Source: Geothermobacter hydrogeniphilus (GTDB lineage Bacteria; Desulfobacterota; Desulfuromonadia; Desulfuromonadales; Geothermobacteraceae). From it: 64,000 bases of DNA. The notes under the pieces are model-generated. The model was not told where the DNA came from. It did not search any database and worked only from the letters and a program-made list of their open reading frames with translations. Positions 16,422 through 25,547 of this stretch are shown piece after piece (the first letter of the stretch is position 1; each line of letters begins with the position of its first letter). The DNA is taken from assembly GCF_002093115.1 (NCBI RefSeq), contig NZ_NAAD01000018.1:1-64000 (forward strand). The letters run 5' to 3'. A program made the position numbers and the translations under genes.

Positions 16422-17413
16422 TTCTTCTTTTCCTTCGCCATGATCATCCGCCGGGCATTATTGACGATCACCTGGGTTACATTTCGGCTCTTGGAGAGTT
16501 CCCTGATATCTTTGTCGGTCAAAGTACTCATATAGCGGAGGGCCTTGGGCAACGGCGTGCGCGGATTCATCACCAGCGCGCGGCGGATTTCGTAATTCTT
16601 GACCCATTCGCGGTTGAGATTGATCAGGCGGATCAGCTCTTCGTGGGCACTGCGATTCTTGGCCACCATGAGAATCTCCCCCTCGGTGATGCGCGGGTTC
16701 TTGATCACCGCCGAACAGACCAGCTTGTTGGAATCCTTGATCAGCAGATTGCGCCATTCCTTGTCACCGGTCAGCGCCGCCTTGATCTTCTCCGAAACAC
16801 CGAACTCGAGTGCCAACTGGTATTTCGACTTGACCTCATCATCCATCTCTTCGATTTCGGCGGCATGATCTTCCCGCTGCTTCTGCTCCTCTTCGGTTGG
16901 TTCCGCCTCGGGGTCTTTCCAGCCGAGACGAAACTTGACCGCCTTGTCGGCGTCGGGATTGGCAAAGATCGCGTTGATGATCTCAGGCTCGCGAATCAAC
17001 CGCTCATCGTTGTTGGCAATCAGCGAGAGCACGCTCCCGGTCGCCCGGCCGGCGACATGGATCAGGGTTTCATCGCTGATTTGAGAATGGGTCAGGACAA
17101 TCTCCATCAGCGCCAAATCATGAAGATGATAACGCGCCATGAAGTCAAGCAGTTGCGGATGGGCACCGGCATCGAGAGCGACCGGCTGCAGGATGCTGCC
17201 CGGCAGGGCGCGGAAAGTCTGCAGGGCCGACCGACGGATATCCCGGTCTTTGCCGTGAGCCAGGAAGAAGAGGGTTGTCACCAGGTCCCTGCCGCTTAAC
17301 GGCAAGGCCCCCCGGGCCGCTGACAGCTTCAGTTCCCGGGGGGCTTTGGGGTCGACGACACGGGCCACCTCGGGGGAAACCTTGAGGCGCACCGTTTTTT
17401 TCTGTGAGGTCAT
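16418..17413 (-). CDS. Conserved helical-repeat protein of unknown function
   Basis: A 331-residue soluble, mostly helical protein with no signal peptide. Residues about 40-150 and 230-320 look like short HEAT-like or leucine-rich-variant helical pairs (for example RRSALQTFRALPGS, NPRITEGEILMVAKNRSAHEE and RRALVMNPRTPLPKAL). A charged acidic coiled segment (EPTEEEQKQREDHAAEIEEMDDE) separates them. The family is not recognised. It sits between the SPOR-domain gene (8 bp gap) and mogA (4-base overlap), so it is part of that operon. A scaffold role is possible but not shown. Confidence 0.75.
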   Translation of the reverse strand: MTSQKKTVRLKVSPEVARVVDPKAPRELKLSAARGALPLSGRDLVTTLFFLAHGKDRDIRRSALQTFRALPGSILQPVALDAGAHPQLLDFMARYHLHDLALMEIVLTHSQISDETLIHVAGRATGSVLSLIANNDERLIREPEIINAIFANPDADKAVKFRLGWKDPEAEPTEEEQKQREDHAAEIEEMDDEVKSKYQLALEFGVSEKIKAALTGDKEWRNLLIKDSNKLVCSAVIKNPRITEGEILMVAKNRSAHEELIRLINLNREWVKNYEIRRALVMNPRTPLPKALRYMSTLTDKDIRELSKSRNVTQVIVNNARRMIMAKEKKK

Positions 17414-17421
17414 TGCGGAAC

Positions 17422-18681
17422 TCAGATGTTTCGAAGGGCGATAACCCGGGCTTCAAGACCGGCTTTTTTTGCCTTTTCAGCCGCGGCCCGGGCACTTTCC
17501 CGGTCGGTAAAGCCGCCGAGGCTGAGACGATGCAGGGGCACATCCACCTCGACCGGAACCTCGTCGACATGAATCCCCTTCTCCCACAACAGATCGGCAT
17601 AATGCCGCGCCTTATCGAGATCAAGATAAGATCCGGCATAGACACCGAGCCGGTCGCCCTCGTGCAGCACGAAGGCATCGGCATCTATTTTTTTCAGTTC
17701 AGCCAACTTCCGGCGTCCCTCCTCCGGACTGAAGCTGCCGTACTTGAGCCGTGTCATCGAAGACTTTTTCCTGGCCTCCGACAAGACCGGCGTGAAGCCG
17801 AGTTGCCGAACTTTTTTCTCCGCCGCGTGCAGGTTGCTCTTCAGCAGAAAGGCCCCCACCTGCACCCGGTAACGGGCGACGGCCCTGGCCGGGGCAGGTG
17901 CCCGTTTTGCCTGCTTCGACACCGCGGGCACCTTCACAACCGCCTTTTCCAACGATGCCGCGGGTACCTTTTTCACCACCGGCGAAGACGACGGGACGTG
18001 TTTCCCGGCGTCCGGTTCGACGGTCTTTTTCCCGGTCGCGGCGGCGACCTTCACGGGTCCGTCCGCCGGTTCCGGTTTTGTCTGCGAGGAACGAACCGTT
18101 TTTCCGCTTACGGCGACATCCGCCGCGGCCGTTTCCCCAACCGCGGCCCTGGGAGCAGCCGAAACCGCCGGCAGATTCGATGCCGTTTTTTTCTGCGGCG
18201 GTACAATCGGCTGTTTCGCCGAAGATTTCACCACCGGCATCCGGGTGGACGAGGTGTCGTTGGCCGGCAGGGTAAAGAAATAGAAACCGAGCGCCCCGGC
18301 CAACAGCAGCACCAGCACCAGCAACACCAGTTTCGCCGGTGAACCGCGACGCACGGGAGGCAGGACTTCTTCCTCACCGGGATCGAAGATGACCTCCGCG
18401 TCCCCGGCATCTCCGAACAACGGCTCCGCTTCGACCTCTTCCTCTTCAACAGCCGTTTCCGGAGGGAGGACCGGTTCCTCGACCTCAAAACCGGTTTCCG
18501 CCTCGTCACTGATCAGCACCTCATCATCGGCGATAGTAAAAAGCTCCTCGCCGAAGAGATCGCGGTCTTTCGGGCCATCCCCGGACTCTTCATCGGTGAC
18601 GGCAAGGGTAAACTCCTCTTCTTCCGCACCAGACGCCTTTTCCGTTTCAAACCCGAAATTTTCGTCGTCACGTCCACTCAT
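17422..18681 (-). CDS. SPOR-domain membrane protein
   Basis: A 419-residue bitopic protein. It has an acidic cytoplasmic N-terminus (about 125 residues), one membrane segment (LVLLVLVLLLAGALGFYFF), a long alanine/lysine/valine-rich periplasmic linker, and a C-terminal region with two SPOR-like repeats (RYRVQVGAFLLKSNLHAAE... and DRLGVYAGSYLDLDKARHYA...). SPOR domains bind denuded glycan strands at division septa, so a role near the septum is likely. It is preceded by the EF-G-like gene (36 bp) and followed closely by the helical-repeat gene. Confidence 0.82.
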   Translation of the reverse strand: MSGRDDENFGFETEKASGAEEEEFTLAVTDEESGDGPKDRDLFGEELFTIADDEVLISDEAETGFEVEEPVLPPETAVEEEEVEAEPLFGDAGDAEVIFDPGEEEVLPPVRRGSPAKLVLLVLVLLLAGALGFYFFTLPANDTSSTRMPVVKSSAKQPIVPPQKKTASNLPAVSAAPRAAVGETAAADVAVSGKTVRSSQTKPEPADGPVKVAAATGKKTVEPDAGKHVPSSSPVVKKVPAASLEKAVVKVPAVSKQAKRAPAPARAVARYRVQVGAFLLKSNLHAAEKKVRQLGFTPVLSEARKKSSMTRLKYGSFSPEEGRRKLAELKKIDADAFVLHEGDRLGVYAGSYLDLDKARHYADLLWEKGIHVDEVPVEVDVPLHRLSLGGFTDRESARAAAEKAKKAGLEARVIALRNI

Positions 18682-18717
18682 AACAGCTTCAACCCTTCCA
18701 TCAACAGCCGTCCCGGG

Positions 18718-20796
18718 TCAGTCCTCGGTCTTGCTGGCGGCGACCACCTTGGCAGCCATGTGCGAGGGGACTTCTTCGTAATGGGAAAATTCCATGGTAA
18801 ACAGCCCGCGATCAGAGGTCATCGAACGCAGTTCCGGTGCATACTTGAGAACCTCGGACATCGGCACCTGGACCTTGACAATCTGGTTGCCGCCCTGCGG
18901 ATCGACACCGAGAACCTTGCCCCGTCGCGAGTTCATGTCGCCGATCACATCGCCGACGCAGTCATCCGGGACGGTGATTTCCATCTCCATGACCGGTTCC
19001 AGCAAAACCGGGTTGGCCGCTTCCATCGCCTTCTTGAAGGCCATCGATCCGGCAATTTTGAAGGCCATCTCGGAAGAATCGACGCTGTGGTGCCCTCCGT
19101 CGAAAAGGGTGATGCGGAAATCCTGCACCGGGTATCCGGCCAACGGTCCCTTGCGCATCGTTTCCTGGATGCCCTTGTCGACAGCGGGAATGAACTGTCT
19201 CGGGATGACGCCACCAACGATCTTGTTGACAAACTCGTACCCTTCTCCACGGCCAAGCGGCTCAAGTTTGATGGTGACATCGGCGAACTGCCCCTTGCCG
19301 CCCGACTGTTTCTTGTGGCGGTAGGACTGCTCGACCGTTTTCTTCATCGTCTCGCGATAGGGAACCTTCGGTTCCTTGAGTACCACCTCGACGCCAAACT
19401 TGCGCTGCAGCTTGTCGCAGGCGACCTCGATATGGACCTGCCCCATCCCCGAGATGATCATCTCCTTGGTTTCCTCGTCACGCTGCACCTGCAGGGTCGG
19501 ATCCTCTTCCATGAGACGCTTGAGCGAACTCATGATCTTGTCCTCATCCCCCTTCGACTTGGCTTCGAGAGCAAAGGAAATAACCGGCTTCAGGGCCAGC
19601 GGGCTTTCATACTGGACCGGTTTTCCGCCATCGCAGAGGGTGTCGCCGGTCATCGTCTCCTTGAGTTTGGCCACGGCAACGATATCCCCGGCCTCGGCTT
19701 CGGTCGTCGCCTTCTGTTTCTTGCCCTCCATCTCGTACAGGGTCGCGAGACGCTCGGTGCAGTCGCGGTTGGGATTGAAAACCACGCTGTCCGATTTCAC
19801 CTTGCCGGAATAAACCCGGAAGAGGGTCAGCTTGCCGGCGTAAGGGTCACTGATGGTCTTGAAAACCATGGCCGAGAAGGGTTCGTTCGGGTCGGGATTG
19901 CGGGTCACCTCGTCGCCTGACTTGGGGTCAACGCCGACCTGCGTTCCCTTGTCGAGCGGAGACGGCAGACAGGCGACGATGTAATCGAGCAGCTGCCGGA
20001 CCCCGATATTGGCCGTGGCGCTGCCGCACAGAACCGGGGTAAAAACACCGGTCAGGGTCCCTTCCCGCAGACCACGGTAGATCTCCTCATTGTTCAATTC
20101 ATCGGTGTCGAGATATTTTTCCATCAACTCGTCATCCGATTCCGCCGCCGCTTCGACCAGCATCACGCGCAGCCGCTCGGCCTCCTCGCGATATTCGTCC
20201 GGAATCTCCTCTTCGCTGTAGGTTCCCTTGTCGTCAAACTGGTAAATCCGCGCCTTCATGTGGATCAGGTCGATGATCCCCTTGAAGTTGTCTTCGCTGC
20301 CGATCGGCATGTTGACCGGAACCGGTCGGGTTCCGAGATTCTTTTCCAGTTCGTCCAGAGCCTTGAGATAGTCGGCCCGCTCGCGATCGAGTTTGTTGAC
20401 AAAGGCGATACGCGGCACCTCGAATTCATCCATCCAGCCCCAGATCCGGTTGGTCGAAGCCTTGACGCCGTCAACGGCGGAAACCAGCAGCACCGCACCG
20501 CCGAGGATGCGCAGGCAGTTGCGGGTATCGTGGAGAAAGTTGGTGTAGCCGGGAGTATCGACGATGTGCAGGCCATGGCCCTGCCATTCACAGTGATGCA
20601 GACTTGAACTGATGGTGATGTGACGCTTGACTTCTTCGGGTTCGAAATCCATGGCGGAGGAGCCGTCATCGACCTTGCCGAGACGATCGATCATCCCGGT
20701 GTTGAAGAGCATTGCTTCCGTCAGCGAGGTCTTGCCGGCGTCTCCCTGGGCGACAATTCCGAGGTTTCTGATGTTTTCAGTCGCGTACTTTCCCAT
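18718..20796 (-). CDS. Elongation factor G-like GTPase (EF-G paralogue)
   Basis: A 692-residue translational GTPase with the five-domain order of EF-G. The P-loop is GDAGKTSL, the G4 motif is NKLDRE, and switch II reads DTPGYTNF where canonical EF-G has DTPGHVDF, so the catalytic histidine is a tyrosine. This divergence, with AQGDAGKTS in place of AHIDAGKTT, is typical of the second EF-G-like group, whose role is unclear and which often does not replace EF-G in elongation. AAAGGAGTGACC precedes the ATG at 20796; the upstream 14-codon extension was discarded. It lies between coaX and the SPOR gene. Confidence 0.85.
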   Translation of the reverse strand: MGKYATENIRNLGIVAQGDAGKTSLTEAMLFNTGMIDRLGKVDDGSSAMDFEPEEVKRHITISSSLHHCEWQGHGLHIVDTPGYTNFLHDTRNCLRILGGAVLLVSAVDGVKASTNRIWGWMDEFEVPRIAFVNKLDRERADYLKALDELEKNLGTRPVPVNMPIGSEDNFKGIIDLIHMKARIYQFDDKGTYSEEEIPDEYREEAERLRVMLVEAAAESDDELMEKYLDTDELNNEEIYRGLREGTLTGVFTPVLCGSATANIGVRQLLDYIVACLPSPLDKGTQVGVDPKSGDEVTRNPDPNEPFSAMVFKTISDPYAGKLTLFRVYSGKVKSDSVVFNPNRDCTERLATLYEMEGKKQKATTEAEAGDIVAVAKLKETMTGDTLCDGGKPVQYESPLALKPVISFALEAKSKGDEDKIMSSLKRLMEEDPTLQVQRDEETKEMIISGMGQVHIEVACDKLQRKFGVEVVLKEPKVPYRETMKKTVEQSYRHKKQSGGKGQFADVTIKLEPLGRGEGYEFVNKIVGGVIPRQFIPAVDKGIQETMRKGPLAGYPVQDFRITLFDGGHHSVDSSEMAFKIAGSMAFKKAMEAANPVLLEPVMEMEITVPDDCVGDVIGDMNSRRGKVLGVDPQGGNQIVKVQVPMSEVLKYAPELRSMTSDRGLFTMEFSHYEEVPSHMAAKVVAASKTED

Positions 20797-20958
20797 GGTC
20801 ACTCCTTTACTCCCGCAACGGCGGGGACTGGAACTCAAACCTGATTAAGTAACCCCTGTCGAATGAACTCCCTGATACAGCCGAACCCGTGAACCGGTGA
20901 AAAATCACTGATCCGGGCAGATTATTGAAGAGGATTCTAACACCCGCCCTACGGGGTG

Positions 20959-21732
20959 TCAAAACGCGGTTTTATTACGCTGATAGATAATTTGCAGCCC
21001 CTCCAGAGTCAGATTGGGATGAACCTCCTCGATGGTTTCCGAGGCCCTGGACAACAGGGGGGCGATACCGCCGGTGGCAAGGACCGAGGCGGACTCACCG
21101 GCTTCCTCCTGCATCCGCCGAACGATACCGTCAACCAGACCGACATAGCCGAAGAAAAGACCGGACTGGATACTGTTGACCGTGTTCTTGGCAATCACCT
21201 GCGGCGGCCGCGAAAATTCGACCCGCGGCAGCTTGCTGGCCCGGTCGAACAGGGCCTCGGTCGAAATTCCCAGGCCTGGAGCAATCGCGCCGCCAAGGTA
21301 TTCGCCCCGCGCTGAAATATAATCAAAGGTGGTCGCGGTGCCGAAATCAACCACGATCAACGGACGCTGTTTCTTCTCATAGGCAGCGATGGCATTGACA
21401 ATCCGGTCGGCACCGACCTCGCGGGGGTTGTCGTAGAGAATCGGCATCCCGGTCTTGATCCCGGGGCCGACCACCAGCGGCGGCCTGGCGAAGTAACTGC
21501 GGCAAAGACCCTCCAGGGTCGGCAGCATCGGCGGCACGACACTGGAGATGATGACGTCATCAATATCGGTAAAATGCAACCCCGACATGCTGAACAACTC
21601 ATGGATGAGCATGGCGTATTCATCGACCGTACGTGCCTTGTCGGTGGTCAGCCGCCAGTCGTGCAGCAGATCGGAATCACGGTAAATACCGAGTACGGTA
21701 TTGCTGTTGCCTACATCGATAACCAGAAGCAT
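20959..21732 (-). CDS. coaX: Type III pantothenate kinase
   Basis: Phosphorylates pantothenate in the first step of coenzyme A synthesis. The 257-residue protein has the ASKHA-fold phosphate motif [12 protein letters not shown] at the N-terminus, the pantothenate motif [14 protein letters not shown], the second phosphate motif [11 protein letters not shown] and the [11 protein letters not shown] adenosine region, all typical of CoaX. It lies downstream of birA (33 bp) in the order nadC-birA-coaX, a common cofactor cluster. A short inverted repeat just after its stop may be a weak terminator. Confidence 0.93.
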   Translation of the reverse strand: MLLVIDVGNSNTVLGIYRDSDLLHDWRLTTDKARTVDEYAMLIHELFSMSGLHFTDIDDVIISSVVPPMLPTLEGLCRSYFARPPLVVGPGIKTGMPILYDNPREVGADRIVNAIAAYEKKQRPLIVVDFGTATTFDYISARGEYLGGAIAPGLGISTEALFDRASKLPRVEFSRPPQVIAKNTVNSIQSGLFFGYVGLVDGIVRRMQEEAGESASVLATGGIAPLLSRASETIEEVHPNLTLEGLQIIYQRNKTAF

Positions 21733-21765
21733 GGTGTTAAACCCTGTTGTTGGTTGCCTTGCATC

Positions 21766-22749
21766 TCACCCCACCGGCACCACATCGCCGGCCAGGACCC
21801 GCTCGACGGTGCCGGCGGCGGCGACCAGCAGGGCGCCGTCGGTGTCGATACCCTGCACGATGCCGGACAGGGTCCGGTCCCCGGATTCAACCCGGACCTT
21901 TTCCCCCACCAGGTCGAAACAGGCCTCCCAGGCCAGCCGGATCGGGTCGAATCCCTCGTTGAGATAAAGGTGGTAGAGATCATCAAGCTGCCGGTAGACA
22001 GCACAGGCAACCTCGACCCGGGACAACGGCCGGTCCATTTCAATGGCCAGTGACGTGGCCGGATAGCGCAGGCTGGCGGGGATCTGGTCGGCCCGCATAT
22101 TGATGTTGAGGCCGATGCCGAGGACGACGAAATGGACGGCATCGGTCTCGGCGCTCAACTCGTTGAGCAGGCCGGCGACCTTGCGGCCGTTGATGAGAAT
22201 ATCATTCGGCCACTTGACCCGCGCCGGCAGTGCGCAGACCTGCTGAACGGCACGAGCCACGGCGACCGCCGACAGAAAAGTCAGTTGGGGAGCATCCCAC
22301 GGAGGAATCCGCGGCCGCAGAATAATCGATGTATAGAGATTGACGCCGGACGGGGACAACCAGTGACGCCCCAGTCGGCCCTTGCCGCCCCGTTGGGACT
22401 CGGCGACCAGCACCGTCCCCTCGGTCGCGCCCTGTTCTCCCAGTCGCAGGGCCTGCAGATTGGTGGAATCAGTCTCCTCGAAGCAGACCAGCTCGCGGCC
22501 GACAATACGCGTCTGCAGACGGGCGGAGAGATCCTCGGCGGAGAGTCGGTCGGGGCTTGACTGCAGGCGGTAACCGTGCGAGCGGACCGCCTCGATCCGG
22601 TAACCGAGAGCCCGCAGAGATTCAATCTGCTTCCAGACCGCGGCCCGGCTGACCCCCAGCTCACGGCTGAGTTCAGCTCCGGAGATAAAGGCCCCCTGCC
22701 GGGACATGAACAGGCGCAGAATCTGTTGGCGGGCATCGTTATGCGGCAA
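21766..22749 (-). CDS. birA: Biotin--protein ligase / biotin operon repressor
   Basis: A 327-residue bifunctional BirA. Residues 1-65 form a winged helix (ISGAELSRELGVSRAAVWKQIESLR), which may let it act as a biotin-responsive repressor. The ligase domain has the biotinyl-AMP loop QRGGKGRLGRHW, VKWPNDILINGRKVAGLL with the catalytic lysine, and a C-terminal SH3-like domain. It joins biotin to the carrier domain of acetyl-CoA carboxylase and similar enzymes. It starts 15 bp downstream of the nadC stop and is followed by coaX. Confidence 0.92.
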   Translation of the reverse strand: MPHNDARQQILRLFMSRQGAFISGAELSRELGVSRAAVWKQIESLRALGYRIEAVRSHGYRLQSSPDRLSAEDLSARLQTRIVGRELVCFEETDSTNLQALRLGEQGATEGTVLVAESQRGGKGRLGRHWLSPSGVNLYTSIILRPRIPPWDAPQLTFLSAVAVARAVQQVCALPARVKWPNDILINGRKVAGLLNELSAETDAVHFVVLGIGLNINMRADQIPASLRYPATSLAIEMDRPLSRVEVACAVYRQLDDLYHLYLNEGFDPIRLAWEACFDLVGEKVRVESGDRTLSGIVQGIDTDGALLVAAAGTVERVLAGDVVPVG

Positions 22750-22764
22750 GCAGTCCCCCAGGCA

Positions 22765-23589
22765 TCAACGAAAGAGCATCGAAATATCAACCGAACGGTA
22801 GGAATGGGTCAAGGCGCCGACCGAGATCAGGTCGACCCCGGTGGCGGCAATATCCGCCACCGTATCGAGATTGACACCTCCGGAGGCTTCCGTCAGGGCG
22901 CGTCCGGCAACCAGCTCCACCGCCCGGCGCAACTCATCCGGACTCATGTTGTCGAGCAGAATCACCTCCGCCCCAGCCTCCAGCGCCTGGCTGACTTCAT
23001 CGAGGTCACGGGTCTCGATTTCAATCTTGAGGACATGGGACACGCGCGCCCGCGCCCTTTCAACGGCAACGGCGATACCACCGGCCGCGGCAATATGATT
23101 TTCCTTGATCAGCACGCCATCGTAAAGTGAAGTGCGATGGTTATGACCGCCCCCCTGGCGAACCGAGTATTTCTCAAGCACCCGCAATCCCGGCGTCGTC
23201 TTGCGGGTGTCGACAATGGTCGCCCGGGTTCCGGCAACGGCATCGACAAAACGGCGGGTCATGGTCGCGATGCCGCTCATCCGCTGCAGCAGGTTGAGAG
23301 CCACCCGTTCCCCCTGCAGCAGAGCGGCCGCTTCTCCCTTGATCCAGGCGATCACTTCCCCGCGACGAACCTTCTGACCGTCAACGGTGAGGGCCTCAAA
23401 AGCGATTTCATCATCAAGCTGATGGAAGACCCGGCGCGCGACATTGACACCGGAGAGGATAAAATCCTCCTTGGCCACCAGTTCGGCATGAGCCCTGGTC
23501 CCCGGTTCCACCGTCGCCTGGGTGGTGATATCTCCCAGGCCGATATCCTCCTGCAGTGCCTGCCGCACGATGCGTTCAACTTCAAACAT
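22765..23589 (-). CDS. nadC: Nicotinate-nucleotide pyrophosphorylase (carboxylating)
   Basis: Converts quinolinate and PRPP to nicotinate mononucleotide in de novo NAD synthesis. The 274-residue protein has the expected EDIGLGDITT N-terminal segment, RVALNLLQRMSGIAT, the DTRKTTPGLR catalytic loop, GGGHNHRTSLYDG with the substrate histidines, and LLDNMSPDELR in the barrel. CAGGAG precedes the ATG at 23589; the five-codon extension upstream lacks a site. First gene of the nadC-birA-coaX run, divergent from the OmpA lipoprotein. With pncB at 4-5.4 kb, the window encodes both the de novo and the salvage entry into NAD. Confidence 0.93.
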   Translation of the reverse strand: MFEVERIVRQALQEDIGLGDITTQATVEPGTRAHAELVAKEDFILSGVNVARRVFHQLDDEIAFEALTVDGQKVRRGEVIAWIKGEAAALLQGERVALNLLQRMSGIATMTRRFVDAVAGTRATIVDTRKTTPGLRVLEKYSVRQGGGHNHRTSLYDGVLIKENHIAAAGGIAVAVERARARVSHVLKIEIETRDLDEVSQALEAGAEVILLDNMSPDELRRAVELVAGRALTEASGGVNLDTVADIAATGVDLISVGALTHSYRSVDISMLFR

Positions 23590-23806
23590 GCATACTCCTG
23601 ACAAGAACAGCCGTTTCCGACGCAGCCGAAGAGGCTGAAAAATAGACGCTAAACTATTGAAAACACTTTTTTATATCATAGCCCCCAAACCCCGACAAGG
23701 GAAATAAGGCAAATTGTTTTTCCTTTACATTCCAAACAGTTATGATAGAAAAGAAGATCCTGGAAAATAGCCCTCCGGGCATCCTCTGACAACCAAGGAG
23801 ATTGCC

Positions 23807-24715
23807 GTGCGCATCACGTCCCCGTTCTTTTTTTTCGGTCTTTGTCTCTGCCTGCTCACGACCGGCTGCGTGAGCAAGTCAACCTACGAACAAAAGGCAG
23901 CCGAAGCCAACCGGCTGCAGGCGTCACGAGACGAACTGCAGTCATCCCTCTCCAAGCTGCAGGAAGACTACCGGCAACTGAGCAGTGAAAAAGAGGGGCT
24001 CACCGACAAACTGACCGACACCGGCGAGCGCCTCAAGGCCTGTAATGATGACCTGGAACGGGCCCAGAACGACATCAGGCGGCTGGAAGACGTTCTGACC
24101 ACCCGCAGCGCCGAAGCCGGCGCAGCGATGACCGAAATGCGGCAGAAGATCGATGCCCTGGAAGCGGCGAAACATGATCTTGAGAACCAGGTGGAACGGG
24201 AACGCATCGCCCGCGAAGCACGCCTGGCGCAATTGAAGAACACCTACGATCAGCTGGTAGGCAAACTGGAAAACGAGATCCAGCGGGGCGAAGTCACCAT
24301 CTCCGAACTGCAGGGACGGCTGACCGTCAACATGGTCGAGCGGATCCTGTTCGACTCCGGCAAGGCCGAGATCAAACCGGAAGGACTCGACGTCCTGCGC
24401 CGGGTCGGCAACATCCTCAACGCCGCCCAGGACAAGGTCGTGCAAGTCGAAGGGCACACCGACAACGTACCGATCAGCGCCCGCCTGCGGGACAAGTTTC
24501 CCAGCAACTGGGAACTCTCCACCGCCCGCGCCGCCAACGTTGTCCATTTCCTCCAGGACCAGGTCGGCATCCCCGGCGAGCGCCTCGCTGTCACCGGCTA
24601 CGGCCCCTACCGCCCCATCGCCGACAACGACACCCCCGAAGGCCGCGAACAAAACCGCCGTATCCAGATCGTGCTGGTCCCCGCCCAGGCGAGGGTCGTG
24701 GAACCGACCAACTGA
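23807..24715 (+). CDS. OmpA-family outer-membrane lipoprotein with coiled coil
   Basis: A 302-residue lipoprotein. The signal ends in the lipobox LLTTGC (lipidated cysteine near residue 21). Residues about 25-180 form a long coiled coil rich in E, K, Q and L. The C-terminal OmpA/MotB domain has LFDSGKAEIKPEG, EGHTDNVPI, WELSTARAANVVHFL, GYG and NRRIQIVL, which bind the meso-diaminopimelate of peptidoglycan. It should link the outer membrane to the cell wall. The start is GTG at 23807 with AAGGAG six bases before. It is followed by a strong terminator and is monocistronic. Confidence 0.88.
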   Translation: MRITSPFFFFGLCLCLLTTGCVSKSTYEQKAAEANRLQASRDELQSSLSKLQEDYRQLSSEKEGLTDKLTDTGERLKACNDDLERAQNDIRRLEDVLTTRSAEAGAAMTEMRQKIDALEAAKHDLENQVERERIAREARLAQLKNTYDQLVGKLENEIQRGEVTISELQGRLTVNMVERILFDSGKAEIKPEGLDVLRRVGNILNAAQDKVVQVEGHTDNVPISARLRDKFPSNWELSTARAANVVHFLQDQVGIPGERLAVTGYGPYRPIADNDTPEGREQNRRIQIVLVPAQARVVEPTN

Positions 24716-24741
24716 CGACCAATGTCCGTCACGTCAAAAAA

Positions 24742-24775
24742 GGGCCGCTGCCGGAAGAAGGCAGCGGCCCTTTTT
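24742..24775 (+). terminator. Rho-independent terminator after OmpA lipoprotein gene
   Basis: GGGCCGCTGCC pairs perfectly with GGCAGCGGCCC around a seven-base loop, followed by TTTTT. It lies 27 bp after the OmpA stop. A near copy occurs after the toxin gene at 25490-25518. Confidence 0.93.
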
Positions 24776-24786
24776 CTATTCTCAAG

Positions 24787-24889
24787 GCCGATCAAAAGGG
24801 CCCAACGCGAGGCGCATGAAGGCGTAGCGGCTGCTACGTCGCAGTGACGAGGGCGCCGGCAACAAAGCAGACGGGTGCTTTTCATCGGC
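24787..24889. repeat. Family A dispersed repeat, copy A1
   Basis: A ~103-bp element. Outer arms GCCGATCAAAAGGGCCC and GGGTGCTTTTCATCGGC are inverted, and the centre holds the hairpin GTAGCGGCTGCTAC (24824-24837) followed by GTCGCAGTGACGAGG. It is nearly identical to copy A2 at 25548-25664. It lies between the OmpA terminator and the toxin-antitoxin pair. Confidence 0.85.
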
Positions 24890-24961
24890 CTGCATTCGAC
24901 AACTTGTCTCCAGAACGTCATAACGCTATAATGTCAAAGAACTCAGCATGGAGACAACATC

Positions 24962-25195
24962 ATGAACAGTTCCTCTCGTCGATCAACGATCTACTTTGAC
25001 TCGGAAATCCACAAAGCCATCAAACTGAAAGCGGCCGTCACCAACAAAAGCCTGTCCGAGCTGGTCAACCTGGCGGTCCGGCAGATGCTGAAGGAAGACC
25101 GGGAAGATCTGACCGCCTTTAATGATCGGGTTGCGGAACCGACCATCAGCTATGAACAACTTCTCGACGAGTTGAAGTCTGATGGCAAGATATGA
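24962..25195 (+). CDS. Ribbon-helix-helix antitoxin of type II TA pair
   Basis: A 77-residue protein. The N-terminal ribbon RSTIYFDSEIHKAIKLKAAVTNKSLSELVNLAV is a typical CopG/Arc/MetJ DNA-binding fold, with a C-terminal tail (ISYEQLLDELKSDGKI) suited to wrapping a ParE/RelE toxin. GGAGACAACATC precedes the ATG. The stop overlaps the toxin start by 14 bp, so the two are translationally coupled, and the antitoxin dimer probably represses its own promoter. The pair is flanked on both sides by a terminator hairpin plus a family A repeat. Confidence 0.87.
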   Translation: MNSSSRRSTIYFDSEIHKAIKLKAAVTNKSLSELVNLAVRQMLKEDREDLTAFNDRVAEPTISYEQLLDELKSDGKI

Positions 25196-25442
25196 GCTGT
25201 GCTTCAAACGTTCGGTCACCAAAGACCTGCGTCCGCTGCCGAAAACCGACCTGAAATTGATCCTGAAACGGATCGAAGCCCTGGCTGATGACCCACGCCC
25301 CCCGGGATGTGAAAAGCTCAGCGGGCAGGAACGCTACCGGATTCGTCAGGGAATGTATCGTATCCTCTACGAAATTGAAGATCACCGACTGGTCATCACG
25401 GTCGTCAAGATAGGCCATCGACGAGACGTTTATCGACAGTGA
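25182..25442 (+). CDS. RelE/ParE-family toxin
   Basis: An 86-residue basic protein with the RelE/ParE fold pattern: FKRSVTKDLRPLPKTDLKLILKRIEAL helices, then CEKLSGQERYRIRQGMYRILYEIEDHRLVITVVKIGHRRDVYR. The C-terminal RIRxGxYRIxYEI...VxxVxxRxDVYR signature is that of mRNA interferases of the RelE type. ParE-type gyrase inhibitors share the fold, so the target is not certain. The start lies inside the antitoxin gene. A terminator follows at 25490. Confidence 0.87.
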   Translation: MARYELCFKRSVTKDLRPLPKTDLKLILKRIEALADDPRPPGCEKLSGQERYRIRQGMYRILYEIEDHRLVITVVKIGHRRDVYRQ

Positions 25443-25489
25443 TTCCTCGCGACAATTATGGGACGATCACAGCAACAAACAAGAAAGAG

Positions 25490-25525
25490 GGGCCGCTGCC
25501 GGATGACGACAGCGGCCCTTCTTCT
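25490..25525 (+). terminator. Terminator after toxin gene
   Basis: GGGCCGCTG pairs with CAGCGGCCC around an eleven-base loop and is followed by TTCTTCT. The sequence is closely related to the terminator at 24742, including the flanking GGGCCGCTGCCGGA, so this segment looks duplicated around the toxin-antitoxin pair. Confidence 0.82.
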
Positions 25526-25547
25526 ATCATTGAAGCACCGTTCCAAA

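Noticed and set aside
20850-20960. Inverted repeat ACACCC...GGGTGT after coaX and a weak ATCACTGATCC match to family B
   Set aside because: The hairpin lacks a T-tract on the relevant strand and the repeat match is too short to call.
23605-23806. Sigma-54-like or sigma-70 promoter before the OmpA lipoprotein
   Set aside because: AT-rich with TATGAT near 23740, but no -35 or -24/-12 pair with acceptable spacing was found.
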